Shown: positions 52,054-61,157, counted from the stretch's first letter. The stretch is DNA of 64,000 bases from Asaia sp037151935 (GCF_051628905.1 NZ_CP157575.1:124001-188000), one strand, 5' to 3'. Notes: generated by a model not told the origin, from the letters alone. Numbers and translations are program-made.

Positions 52054-52397
52054 CGTGTTCTCTCTCCGTGACGCAGTGACGAGCATTGTAACGTCGTGAT
52101 GTTAAGATAGGAATTTATCTAACACGCAGGTAGAGAAAATCTCACCCAAAGCGTTCACATTGATATGATTTAAACGGTGAAATAGGACTAAATTCCAGTA
52201 AAAATACCTATAAACAATGACATGGCGTTTGTTCGATTTTGTTATCAGTCGATCACTGATTCTGTGATCGGGCGATCCTGTCCGCAAGATCCCGCCTCGA
52301 TCTGTCAAACCGTAGTGCCTGATGGCCGCCGCTCAAGACGGTCGCCTCGTCTCGCGCCGCCAAAAGGCTTCGCCGCTTTGCGTCAGCCCGACTTTCT
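52054..52397. other. Intergenic promoter/operator region of the TIM-rpiB-ABC operon
   Basis: The 344 bases between the eryB-like stop and the TIM-like start are AT-rich in the right two-thirds of the stretch closest to the TIM gene and hold no supported gene. Two features stand out. One is tandem TTTGTT (52228-52233 and 52238-52243, ten bases apart), containing TGTTCGAT, which resembles DeoR/GlpR-type sites. The other is the inverted repeat at 52250-52270. The promoter of the seven-gene unit should lie here. Confidence 0.55.
52250..52270. promoter_or_regulatory. Inverted repeat CGATCAC-N7-GTGATCG
   Basis: Perfect 7-bp arms flank a 7-base spacer, about 200 bases upstream of the TIM-like gene. 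TGTGATC within it is shared with the operator region of the divergent regulator at 55.7-55.9 kb. It could be an operator, or a short transcription stop for the eryB unit. Confidence 0.5.
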
Positions 52398-54074
52398 TCA
52401 AGCGGGGGCCCCGGAGACGCCGTGCTGCGTAACGGCAATTTTCCAGGTGGCATCGATCTCGGACGTGCAGTTTCCCTCTGTCCATGCGAGGGCTTCTGCC
52501 ATGATTGCGCATACCTCTTCGACCAGCGGGCGGCTTAGCGCGCCTGATAGGGCGATCGTTGTGCGGCGGAACAGAAGGTCGGTCGCTTTGCGCACAAGCT
52601 CTTCCGTTGTGATGTAAAGAATTTCGTTTTTGGTATAGCTGTCCAGTGTTTCGAGAGGGCGATCAGATGTCAGGGCGCAATAAGCAGCCACTCTCTCTGC
52701 GGTCGTGCCATAACGCTCGAATAACAGGGCTGCCCGCGCCAGTGGCAGGCCATGTGTCCGGGCAAGACGCGAAAGATAATCGTCACGCGCATTCTGCTCT
52801 GGGTAGCCCGTTCCGCCTCCAATCGCTCTCTGGCGTGAAGAGGCAACGCGTTTACGGTGCAGCAGCGCCAGCGCCTTGTCGGCGGTTTCTTCAGCCAGAC
52901 CGCGAAATGTCGTCCATTTCCCGCCAACTAACGATAGAATGGGGGTTGTCCCCGCATAATCGGTATGGATGATGTGGTCCCGGCTGATCTCGCCGGGGTC
53001 GTCGGCGCGGGTTGCCGGGAGAGGCCTCACGCCGCAATAACGATAGACGACATCCGCGTCGCTGAAACGGAAACCCGGAAACAACTCCTGCAGCATGGCC
53101 AGCATGTAGCTCTGCTCGTCGTGAGTGCAGAATGCCGTATCGGCATCTTGCACGGGGATATCGGTGGAGCCGATGAGCACGTGGTTCATGAAGGGATAGG
53201 CGAGGCAAATACGACCGTCTGCCGTGCCGAAATAAACCATCTGGCCGTTGAGTTCGCGCAGAAGCCCGGGGTGGCGAATGACGAGATGCGAGCCTTTCGT
53301 GCCACCGATATAGCGTGTGGAAAGTCCGATCTCGGCATTGACCCGGTCGATCCATGCGCCGCCCGCATTGACAATCAGATCGGTGTAAACATGCTCGACC
53401 TGTCCGGTCAGGTCATCATGCAGGGTCAAAGCGCCCTCATGAAATGACGTGACCCTGGTATAGGTTTTTACCGCACATCCCAAAGAGAGGCGCAGCGCGT
53501 CCTCGGCGCATTCGAAACCCAGTCTTTCGGGCTGGGTAATGGCGGCGTCGTAATAGCGCCCGGTAGCAATCACCTTGCGTGTCATATGCGGCCAGTCGCG
53601 TCTGACGCTGCGTCCGAAAGAAAGCCTGTGGCGAGGCATCACGCGGGCACGGCGGCCCAGATAATCATAGATCCGCATGCCGGCTTCTGTAATGGCCACG
53701 CCCCGATCGGCGAGCTTCGTTTTCAGACCGCAGAACCGCTTGATCGAAGGCAGTATCCCGCCAAGCCAGGAATGGATCGGTATGATCGTCGGCAGCGGTT
53801 TGACCACATGCGGGGCGTTGCGCAGCAGGAGATTGCGTTCGAACGTTGATTGCGCAACGAGGCGAAATTCGCCGGTCTCGAGATATTTGATACCGCCATG
53901 GATCAGCCGCGACGGGGCAGAAGACGCGCCGGTGCAGATATCGCCCTTGTCTATCAGCAGCACATTGAGCCCCTGAAGCGCCAGTTCACGAAACAGGCCC
54001 ACGCCGTTTATTCCTGCCCCGATGATCGTGACATCGAAATGAGCGGAATCGAGCTGTGTCGCAGAGTGGGTCAT
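52398..54074 (-). CDS. FAD-dependent erythritol-phosphate dehydrogenase (EryB/GlpD-like)
   Basis: This 558-residue flavoprotein is related to glycerol-3-phosphate dehydrogenase. FAD-binding is DVTIIGAGINGVGLFRELALQ with CTGASSAPSRLIHGGIKYLE, the conserved GlpD block that contacts FAD and substrate. Catalytic-region features are VIATGRYYDAAITQPERLGF, YTDLIVNAGGAWIDRVNAEI and YMLAMLQELFPGFRFSDADV. It starts 58 bases downstream of an EryA-type kinase, so it probably oxidises erythritol-4-phosphate to a tetrulose-4-phosphate and passes electrons to the quinone pool. Ordinary GlpD is the alternative; the kinase partner and TIM/RpiB neighbours favour EryB. Confidence 0.85.
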   Translation of the reverse strand: MTHSATQLDSAHFDVTIIGAGINGVGLFRELALQGLNVLLIDKGDICTGASSAPSRLIHGGIKYLETGEFRLVAQSTFERNLLLRNAPHVVKPLPTIIPIHSWLGGILPSIKRFCGLKTKLADRGVAITEAGMRIYDYLGRRARVMPRHRLSFGRSVRRDWPHMTRKVIATGRYYDAAITQPERLGFECAEDALRLSLGCAVKTYTRVTSFHEGALTLHDDLTGQVEHVYTDLIVNAGGAWIDRVNAEIGLSTRYIGGTKGSHLVIRHPGLLRELNGQMVYFGTADGRICLAYPFMNHVLIGSTDIPVQDADTAFCTHDEQSYMLAMLQELFPGFRFSDADVVYRYCGVRPLPATRADDPGEISRDHIIHTDYAGTTPILSLVGGKWTTFRGLAEETADKALALLHRKRVASSRQRAIGGGTGYPEQNARDDYLSRLARTHGLPLARAALLFERYGTTAERVAAYCALTSDRPLETLDSYTKNEILYITTEELVRKATDLLFRRTTIALSGALSRPLVEEVCAIMAEALAWTEGNCTSEIDATWKIAVTQHGVSGAPA

Positions 54075-54132
54075 GGTGTATCTCGGTCAGAAAAGTGGTG
54101 CTGAAACAGGTCTTCGGCGGCGTGTCGGGCGT

Positions 54133-55674
54133 TCAGCTCGTGGTGCTTTGCGCTGTTGCTTCACGCGGGGCTGGATTGCCTTGCAGTGCGGGCCAGAAGG
54201 GCTCGAGAACTCGAGCCATCGTCGTGTAGCGTTCGTAAAGTGAATCGTAATAGCGCGAGAGAGTGGGGTCCGGGGTGAAGTCTCTGGGATGCATATCGAG
54301 CCCCGCAACGGCGTCCTCCAATGTTGGATGAATGCCACAGGCAACGCTGGCCGTCAGCGCAGCGCCAAGGGCTCCCGCCTCTCGCACCGGCGATGTCATG
54401 ACGGCGCTGCCGACGATGTCGGCAAAAAGCTGACCGATCTCCGGGCGGCGGCTGCCCCCTCCCGAAACGCCGATGCTGTTGACGGGGCCCGTGCGCTTCA
54501 GATCCTCAACGTGATGGCGGTGGTTGAAAATCGTACCTTCTATCATCGCCTGAAACAGATCGGCGCGGTCATGCCAGGACTGTATTCCCAGAAACGAGGC
54601 TGTCGCCGGTGTCTCGAAAGGCGATCCGAAGAGATAGGGGTGATAAAGCGGAATCTGTCTCTCGCAACGGCTCCCCTCAAATTTAGCGATCGACGCTTCG
54701 ATCAGACGGGCCGCGGCATCCGGGTCCTCGGGTGCGATATAGCGCGCCATCCATTCGAGATTGCTCGCCGAAGCCGGTGAGATGGCCATGCAGTTCCACA
54801 AGCCTTTCCGATACCCGGCGCGACAGGCCCATTCTGCGCCGATCACCGGACGATCGCGCAGCACCTCATTGATCGAGAACGTCCCTGCTGTGACAGTCAT
54901 ATCGCCTGCCCGCACCTGCCCCAGTCCGACGGACGCCGCGATCACGTCATGCAGCCCGGCAGACACCGGTGTGCCCTCGAGTAAACCTGTCGCGCGCGCA
55001 GCCTCTGCGCTCACGTGGCCAGCGCGGTCGCAGGAGTTCAGCATCAAGGGGAGCGCGTTCGTCATATCCTGCAAGTCGAGCGTTTGCAGGATTTTCTGGC
55101 TGTAGCTCTGGGTGTGGAGATCCGTAAAAGCCGTGCTGGCTTCTGTCAGATCGGTCGCGATCTCGCCCGTCAGGCAGAAGCGAAGCCAGTCCTTGGCAAA
55201 AAATACGGTGCCGATTGCGCTGTAGCGTTCCGGTTCGAAACGCTTGATCCAGGAGAGCAATGTCGTTGCGGAATAGGGATAGGGTCTCTGCCCTGCAATG
55301 GGCATAAGGTAATCGAGGAGACCTGCCTCTTTCCAACCCTCGTGCACGCCAAAAGCGCGGCTGTCGAGGGACATGATCCCTCTGCCGAGGGGCTCGGCAT
55401 GGCGGTCGAGCAGGAAAACGCCGTCACCATGAGCGGTAACGCCGATACCCGTGATATCGGCTCCGCTACATCCCGCGTCTGCAAGCGCCTCACGGATCGT
55501 TTGGCTAACGAGGCGCCAGCATTCGTTCATATCGCGCTCGACCTGACGGGGTGTGTGCGTGATCTGGGGGATGCGGGCCTGACCGATACCAACGATGCGT
55601 CCACCCGGCGCGAAGATGACAGATTTTGCTGTGGTCGAGCCGCAATCGACGCCCATGACATAGTCTGCACCCAT
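54133..55674 (-). CDS. FGGY-family carbohydrate kinase (erythritol kinase EryA-like)
   Basis: This 513-residue kinase has an N-terminal ATPase-fold phosphate loop YVMGVDCGSTTAKSVIFAPG, the acid IGVTAHGDGVFLLD, MSLDSRAFGVHEGWKEAGL, and the C-terminal FGGY signature region NSIGVSGGGSRRPEIGQLFA with REAGALGAALTA. A catalytic aspartate is expected in AGLHDVIAASVGLG. FGGY kinases phosphorylate polyols and ketoses; with EryB downstream and tetrulose isomerases in the same locus, erythritol kinase is the best fit. Xylulose or ribulose kinase is less likely because no epimerase or pentose gene is nearby. It faces a DeoR regulator gene divergently, across a 280-base operator region. Confidence 0.84.
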   Translation of the reverse strand: MGADYVMGVDCGSTTAKSVIFAPGGRIVGIGQARIPQITHTPRQVERDMNECWRLVSQTIREALADAGCSGADITGIGVTAHGDGVFLLDRHAEPLGRGIMSLDSRAFGVHEGWKEAGLLDYLMPIAGQRPYPYSATTLLSWIKRFEPERYSAIGTVFFAKDWLRFCLTGEIATDLTEASTAFTDLHTQSYSQKILQTLDLQDMTNALPLMLNSCDRAGHVSAEAARATGLLEGTPVSAGLHDVIAASVGLGQVRAGDMTVTAGTFSINEVLRDRPVIGAEWACRAGYRKGLWNCMAISPASASNLEWMARYIAPEDPDAAARLIEASIAKFEGSRCERQIPLYHPYLFGSPFETPATASFLGIQSWHDRADLFQAMIEGTIFNHRHHVEDLKRTGPVNSIGVSGGGSRRPEIGQLFADIVGSAVMTSPVREAGALGAALTASVACGIHPTLEDAVAGLDMHPRDFTPDPTLSRYYDSLYERYTTMARVLEPFWPALQGNPAPREATAQSTTS

Positions 55675-55735
55675 GATCGCCTCTTCATTCAGACAGTTCG
55701 GTAGCGCTGTTTTCCTGTTCTAAAATGAGAGATAA

Positions 55736-55751
55736 TGTGATAAAAATCACA
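55736..55751. promoter_or_regulatory. CRP-like site upstream of the eryA-like gene
   Basis: TGTGA-TAAAAA-TCACA has exactly the symmetry and spacing of the CRP/FNR-superfamily site (TGTGA-N6-TCACA). It is 61 bases upstream of the kinase start. It could be a catabolite-control site or a palindromic form of the DeoR operator, since TGTGAT also recurs at 55874-55892. Confidence 0.6.
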
Positions 55752-55870
55752 AACGCGTGCTATTTATGTTATATATGTGCCGGTTTCCGAAGAGAACACC
55801 CACAAGAAGATACGTGGGATCGCACCGGTCTCACGACGTCAATCTGGGAGGCACGGCTTGTGAGCATGAG

Positions 55871-55892
55871 ATATTTGTGATATTTTTGTGAT
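55871..55892 (+). repeat. Two tandem 11-bp direct repeats, candidate DeoR operator
   Basis: ATATTTGTGAT is followed immediately by ATTTTTGTGAT; they agree at 10 of 11 positions and sit one helical turn apart. They lie 65 bases before the regulator start and inside the divergent promoter region. Direct-repeat operators are usual for DeoR-family proteins, so autoregulation and control of the eryA unit are likely. Confidence 0.6.
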
Positions 55893-55956
55893 CTTACTTT
55901 CTGATACGCTTGGTCTCAACAAAAGCAAGCACATCTGTCAAAGGCAGTTTTCGACC

Positions 55957-56772
55957 ATGAGTGATGACATGAAGTCAGCGCCCCCGCTGGATGGTTTCTC
56001 GGGTATCAAACGTCAGAATCTCAAGTCGCGTCAGCAGCAGATTCTCGATCTGCTCTTCGAGCAGGGCAATGCCAGTATCGAATTCCTGGCTGAGCATTTC
56101 GATGTCAGCCGTATGACGATTCATCGGGATGCCCATGCATTGGCAAGCCAGGGGCTGATCGACAAGATACATGGTGGTATCACGCTAAAGAACCGCGCCC
56201 GGACGGAAAAGAACGTCGCCTACAGGCAGCATCGCGCGGCCAATCTGAAAAAGACGATCATCCAGCGCGCCGTCTCCATGATCGAGCCGGGTCAGGTCAT
56301 CATTCTCGATGATTCGACGACTGTCGCAGAAATGTTGCCGCTTCTGCCCGCACGGGCGCCGCTCACCGTGATTACCAATGCGGTCGGCGTGGTTCAGGCG
56401 CTGGCGCCCTTCCCCGGTATCAAGATCATCTGTCTCGGTGGGGATTACAGCAACTCGCGCAACGCCTTCTTCGGACTGGTTTGCGAGCAGGCCGCGCGCT
56501 CGCTGCGTGCTAATATCATCTTCATGTCGACCTCCGTCATCTCGGGCGACACGGCGTTCCAAAACGATCAGGATGTGGTGAAGGTCAAGCGGGCGCTCAA
56601 GGCGATCGCTGACAAGAGCGTTCTGCTGGTCGATAGCACGAAGTTCCGGCAGGGCGGGTTGCACCGCCTCACCTCGCTGTCGGATTTCTCACGTATTCTT
56701 ACCGATAGTCAGATCAAGCCGGAGACATTGTCAGAGCTCGAGACGGCAGGCATTCCCATCGAGATCTGCTAG
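55957..56772 (+). CDS. DeoR-family regulator of the erythritol locus
   Basis: This is a 271-residue repressor-type protein. The helix-turn-helix is RQQQILDLLFEQGNASIEFL then AEHFDVSRMTIHRDAHALAS and GLIDKIHGGI. The effector half shows MIEPGQVIILDDSTTVAEML, LTVITNAVGVVQALAP, IKIICLGGDYSNSRNAFFGL and LLVDSTKFRQGGLHRLTSLS, parallel to the DeoR protein at 50.5-51.3 kb. I start at the Met after TTTTCGACC; an upstream GTG at 55888 would overlap the direct repeats and is unlikely. It is divergent from the eryA-eryB unit and convergent with an alcohol dehydrogenase. A polyol or tetrulose phosphate is the likely ligand. Confidence 0.88.
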   Translation: MSDDMKSAPPLDGFSGIKRQNLKSRQQQILDLLFEQGNASIEFLAEHFDVSRMTIHRDAHALASQGLIDKIHGGITLKNRARTEKNVAYRQHRAANLKKTIIQRAVSMIEPGQVIILDDSTTVAEMLPLLPARAPLTVITNAVGVVQALAPFPGIKIICLGGDYSNSRNAFFGLVCEQAARSLRANIIFMSTSVISGDTAFQNDQDVVKVKRALKAIADKSVLLVDSTKFRQGGLHRLTSLSDFSRILTDSQIKPETLSELETAGIPIEIC

Positions 56773-56781
56773 GGCGTTCAC

Positions 56782-56798
56782 CCCCGCGCAGGGCGGGG
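56782..56798. terminator. Short GC stem-loop between convergent genes
   Basis: CCCCGC and GCGGGG pair across GCAGG, just after the regulator stop and before the alcohol dehydrogenase stop. No T-tract, so only a tentative terminator. Confidence 0.3.
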
Positions 56799-56819
56799 TT
56801 GAAACTTTGCCGCAGGAGA

Positions 56820-57875
56820 TCAGGCGGCGTTTTCGAGCGTCGCCATATCGATCACGAAGCGGTATTTCACGTCAGACTTCATCATGCGTGAATAGGCCGT
56901 CTCGATCTCGTCCATGGCAATCATTTCGATATCGGAAGTAATGCCATGCTCACCACAGAAATCGAGCATTTCCTGCGTCTCGGGGATACCACCGATCAGT
57001 GAGCCAGCGAAGCTGCGACGCTTCATGATCAGGCTGAAGACGGCAACCGGCAGGGGCTTTTCCGGGGCGCCGACCTGAACGAGCGTACCCTCGCGCTTGA
57101 GCAGGTTGAGATAGACATTGATGTCGTGATCGGCTGCCACCGCGTCGAGAATAAAGTCGAAGCTGGCGGTTTCCTTCGCCATGGCTTCCGGGTCTTTGGA
57201 AAGCACGACTTCGTGTGCGCCAAGGCGCAGCCCGTCTTCGACCTTGCTCTGCGATGTGGTGAACAGCACCACATGGGCACCGAAAGCGCGGGCAAATTTC
57301 ACAGCCATGTGGCCCAGACCGCCGAGACCGACCACGCCGACGCGCTGTCCGGGGCCGACCTTCCAGTGGCGCAGAGGCGAATATGTCGTGATACCGGCAC
57401 AAAGAAGCGGGGCGACCGCTGCCAGGTCGAGATTTTCCGGCACTTTCAGCACGAAAGCCTGATCGACGACGACGGCCTTGGAATAGCCGCCATAGGTGTT
57501 GCCGCGACCCTGACGATCTTCGCCATTATAGGTGCCGACAAAACCGTTTTCGCAATATTGCTCGAGGCCTTCCTGACAGCTGGGGCATTCGCGGCAGGAA
57601 TCGACCATGCAGCCAACGCCAGCGAGGTCACCAACCTTGAACTTCGTTACCGAGCTACCGACTTCGCTTACGCGACCGACGATTTCATGGCCGGGAACGC
57701 AGGGATAGACAGTGTTGTGCCACTCGTTGCGGGCCTGATGAATGTCGGAGTGACAGACACCGCAATAGAGAATGTCGATACGCACATCTTCAGGCCCCGT
57801 ATCGCGACGGTCGAACTTGAAGGGGGCGAGACGGTCGGACGCTTTCTGTGCGCCATATCCAATGCAGGACAGCAT
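56820..57875 (-). CDS. Zinc-dependent alcohol dehydrogenase (YahK/cinnamyl-alcohol type)
   Basis: This 351-residue NAD(P)-dependent enzyme of the medium-chain dehydrogenase family reduces aldehydes or oxidises alcohols. Catalytic zinc ligands appear in YCGVCHSDIHQARNEW and VPGHEIVGRVSEVGS, the structural zinc in CRECPSCQEGLEQYCENGF, and the nucleotide fold in RVGVVGLGGLGHMAVKFARA. The Cys-His-Ser-Asp-Ile pattern and GTYNGED match the broad-substrate NADPH-preferring aldehyde reductase group. It is transcribed alone. An oxidative link to polyols is possible but not supported by operon structure. Confidence 0.9.
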   Translation of the reverse strand: MLSCIGYGAQKASDRLAPFKFDRRDTGPEDVRIDILYCGVCHSDIHQARNEWHNTVYPCVPGHEIVGRVSEVGSSVTKFKVGDLAGVGCMVDSCRECPSCQEGLEQYCENGFVGTYNGEDRQGRGNTYGGYSKAVVVDQAFVLKVPENLDLAAVAPLLCAGITTYSPLRHWKVGPGQRVGVVGLGGLGHMAVKFARAFGAHVVLFTTSQSKVEDGLRLGAHEVVLSKDPEAMAKETASFDFILDAVAADHDINVYLNLLKREGTLVQVGAPEKPLPVAVFSLIMKRRSFAGSLIGGIPETQEMLDFCGEHGITSDIEMIAMDEIETAYSRMMKSDVKYRFVIDMATLENAA

Positions 57876-57996
57876 GGGCTCTCTCCGGTTTCGTTATTCT
57901 GAAGATTACGGAAAACGGCGCTCTTGCCCCTCCGGGCATGCGCCTGCGCTTTCCGTAACATATCGAGCCAACGCTGCCAGCCCCTCCGGGTTCGAT

Positions 57997-60900
57997 TTAC
58001 GAAACTATTCGGTTTTCTTTTCTGCTTTCACGAAATCGTGAGAGTTTGATGTAGAGCGTCGGCAGGACGAGAAGGGTCAGCGCCGTGCACGAAATCAGTC
58101 CGCCGATCACGACGGTCGCAAGGGGTTTTTCTACCTCGGCGCCTTCGCTCATCGAGAACGCCATTGGGAAGAAACCCAGGCACGCGACGGTTGCCGTTGC
58201 CATGACAGGGCGAAAACGTTCCCTGGCCGAACTTACGGCGGCCGATACCGCATCAAACCCGGCAAGCCTCTTGTCACGTATGTAAGAGATCAGCACCACG
58301 CCATTGAGCGTAGCGACACCGAAAAGTGCGATAAAGCCGATGCCTGCCGAGATACTGAACGGCATTCCACGCAACCAGAGCGCGATGATGCCGCCAGTCG
58401 CTGCAAAAGGCAGGTTCACGAAGACCAGCCCTGCCAGCCACACATCGCCGAGCGCCAGAATGAGCAGGCAGAAAATCAGCACGAGGGTGATTGGCACCAC
58501 AATCTCGAGACGCGCCACGGCGGTTTGCAGATTGCGAAACTGCCCGCTCCACTCGATGCGATAGCCCGGTGGCAGCTTGACCTGATCCGTAACCGCTTTC
58601 TGTGCCTCCTGAACGAAAGAACTCAGATCCCGCCCGCGCACATTGGCCTGAACCATCATCCGTCGTTCGCCCTGATTGCGTCTTATCGCTGCCGGTCCGT
58701 CGCGCATGGTGATATCGGCCACTTGCTCCAGTCGCACGGTATGATCGTCACGTGTCAGTACAGGCAGGAGCTTGATGTCGTCCAGCGTGTCGCGCGCCTG
58801 CGACATGATGCGCACTTCGGTCGGTATCAGCGCGTCTTGCAGCGAAACAGGCGGCCCGACATGGCCGCCGATGGATTCCACCACATCGAGCACTTCAGAG
58901 GTATCGACATTCAGGCGAGCGGCGGCAGTACGGTCGGCGTCGATATGCAGATAGGGTATGGTGCCGACATCCTGTGGCGCTACGTCTGCTGCGCCCTGAA
59001 CGCTGTCGACAACTTGTGCGGTCCGGGCAGCGAGCTTCATCAACACATCGATATCAGGCCCGTAGATGCCGATTGCGATCTGTGAGCGCACGCCGGATTG
59101 CAGATCGTCCATACGCATCTGGATCGGCTGGCTCCATGAGTAGAGTGAGCCGGGATTATTCCTGCGCAGCGCTGCGTTGAATGCGCGTACGAGACCTTCC
59201 TGCGTGTCGGCTGTTTTCCACTCGGAGCGCGGCTTGAGCAGCACATAGGTGTCGGATTGCTCACCACCCTGAGGATCGGTGGGTATGGCCGAGGTGCCGC
59301 TATTGCTCACGAGCATCCGTATATCGGGAAACTGTTTGAGCGTGCGCTCGATCTGCTGGATGGATCGCAAAGAGGCATCGAGGGATATGCCGGGCAGACG
59401 CGTGGAGGTGACGATCAGATCGCCCTCCTGAAGCTGTGGAATGAACTCGCCGCCAAGACGTGTGGTCAGTCCGACCGAGACAATAAGGACGACCAGAGCG
59501 ATCCCCATCACCATGCGGCCATGCGCCATGCACCAGCGCGATGCCGGAGCAAAGCCACGGCGCAAGAACCGGATGAAAAACGTATCGTGTTCGGTGCCCC
59601 GCGTTGCTTCGACCTCCTCGCTGTTCTGCGCGGTTCCCTCTCGCGTGGCCTTATCGTGGCCATGCCCATGTCCGGGTCTGACGCGCATGAGCAGCGCTGC
59701 AAAAGCAGGAACGGCGATAAGCGCGTAGAGCAGTGAGGCGATCAGAGCGAGAATGACCGTCTGGGCCATGGGGCGGAACATGCGCCCTTCCACGCCCTCG
59801 AGCGTGAGGACAGGCAGATAGACCAGGATGATGATCAGGATCGCGAAGATCACCGGTCGAGCCACCGAAGCGACGGTGTCGGCGATACGGCGTGTCAGGG
59901 GCACATCGTCGGCCGCCTGGCTGGAAAGCACGCTTTCCACAATGACCAGAGCGCTATCGACCACCATGCCGAAATCTATGGCGCCCAGACTGAGCAGATT
60001 GGCCGAGATCCCCAGATGACGCATCCCCACCATCGCTGCGACAAGCGAAAAGGGTATGACGGATATGATGACAACCGAGGCCCGCCAGTCGCCGATCACG
60101 ACAAGCAGGACGATCAGCACCAGAAACGCACCGAGAAGCAGGTTCTCCTTGACCGTATGGATGGTTACGTCGGTCAGGGTCGCGCGGCTGTAATAGGGTT
60201 CGAGCGTTACGCCTTGCGGCAGGGTCGCGACGATTTTCGGCAATGATGTATTGATGCGGGCCAGGGTAGCCTCGGCATTGGCGCCCTGCTGAAGCAGGAT
60301 CACAGCGTTGACGATCTCGCCTTCACCGTCTCGCGTGACGCCACCCAGCCGGGGCAGTGTGCCCTCCTGAACCGTACCCACATCGCGCACATGCACCACG
60401 CCGCCATTGGGCATGGAGCGCACCTGAACTTCGCCCAGCTCATGCAGGCTGTCGATCAAGGAGCGCCCGACGATGATGTGCTGCTCGTCATTATGCTCGA
60501 TCCAGGCCCCTCCGGCGGCTTCGTTGTCACGATCCACGGCGTTGAACACGTCGGACACAGAGACCTGAAACTGCCTCAGCGCCATGGGGTTGAGCGCCAC
60601 CTCATAGGTCTGGGAGGCGCCTCCATTGATATTGACGTCGATCACGCCGGGAATGAGACGGAGCTTCGGCACCACATTCCACGTCATGATGCGGTTTAGC
60701 GCGGCGAGAGAGCGCCCTTCGCCATGGATCTGAAGCTGGAGAATTTCCCCCATGCCGGTGGCCATCGGCCCCATGGTGATTGCCAGCCCCCGTACGGATA
60801 CGGCAGCGCGTGCCTGCGGCAGTCTTTCGGCAACGAGCTGGCGCGCCCGATAGATATCGGTGCCATCGTCGAATTGCAGATAGAGCACCGAAACACCCGT

Positions 60901-61155
60901 GCGCGAGACCGACCGCATGGAGTTGACGCCGACCACACCGGACATCACCGTCTCGATGGGAAAAGTGACGAGACGCTCTACCTCTTCTGTCGGCAAGCCG
61001 GGCGCTCGCACCGAGACGAGAACCTGTCTGGGCGATATATCAGGCACAGGCTCGACCGAGAGCGATCTGAGATCGGCGATACCGGCAATCATGAGAATCA
61101 CGACCGCGCCCAAAATGGCAGAGCGGCCCCGAAGCAAAGCAAGCATGAAGCGCAT
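57997..61155 (-). CDS. Heavy-metal RND efflux pump, inner-membrane subunit (CzcA/CusA-like)
   Basis: This 1052-residue proton-driven transporter of the HME-RND family has about 12 membrane helices and two large periplasmic loops. Family marks are VSVRAPGLPTEEVERLVTFP near the N-terminus, VSVLYLQFDDGTDIYRARQL, and the transmembrane relay block GAIDFGMVVDSALVIVESV (about residues 392-410) with the D..D..E acids used for proton coupling. It should expel divalent or monovalent metal ions from periplasm or cytoplasm through the TolC-like partner. The specific metal (Co/Zn/Cd versus Cu/Ag) cannot be set from the parts I compared. It is the third gene of an OMF-MFP-RND operon. Confidence 0.93.
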   Translation of the reverse strand: MRFMLALLRGRSAILGAVVILMIAGIADLRSLSVEPVPDISPRQVLVSVRAPGLPTEEVERLVTFPIETVMSGVVGVNSMRSVSRTGVSVLYLQFDDGTDIYRARQLVAERLPQARAAVSVRGLAITMGPMATGMGEILQLQIHGEGRSLAALNRIMTWNVVPKLRLIPGVIDVNINGGASQTYEVALNPMALRQFQVSVSDVFNAVDRDNEAAGGAWIEHNDEQHIIVGRSLIDSLHELGEVQVRSMPNGGVVHVRDVGTVQEGTLPRLGGVTRDGEGEIVNAVILLQQGANAEATLARINTSLPKIVATLPQGVTLEPYYSRATLTDVTIHTVKENLLLGAFLVLIVLLVVIGDWRASVVIISVIPFSLVAAMVGMRHLGISANLLSLGAIDFGMVVDSALVIVESVLSSQAADDVPLTRRIADTVASVARPVIFAILIIILVYLPVLTLEGVEGRMFRPMAQTVILALIASLLYALIAVPAFAALLMRVRPGHGHGHDKATREGTAQNSEEVEATRGTEHDTFFIRFLRRGFAPASRWCMAHGRMVMGIALVVLIVSVGLTTRLGGEFIPQLQEGDLIVTSTRLPGISLDASLRSIQQIERTLKQFPDIRMLVSNSGTSAIPTDPQGGEQSDTYVLLKPRSEWKTADTQEGLVRAFNAALRRNNPGSLYSWSQPIQMRMDDLQSGVRSQIAIGIYGPDIDVLMKLAARTAQVVDSVQGAADVAPQDVGTIPYLHIDADRTAAARLNVDTSEVLDVVESIGGHVGPPVSLQDALIPTEVRIMSQARDTLDDIKLLPVLTRDDHTVRLEQVADITMRDGPAAIRRNQGERRMMVQANVRGRDLSSFVQEAQKAVTDQVKLPPGYRIEWSGQFRNLQTAVARLEIVVPITLVLIFCLLILALGDVWLAGLVFVNLPFAATGGIIALWLRGMPFSISAGIGFIALFGVATLNGVVLISYIRDKRLAGFDAVSAAVSSARERFRPVMATATVACLGFFPMAFSMSEGAEVEKPLATVVIGGLISCTALTLLVLPTLYIKLSRFRESRKENRIVS

Positions 61156-61157
61156 GA

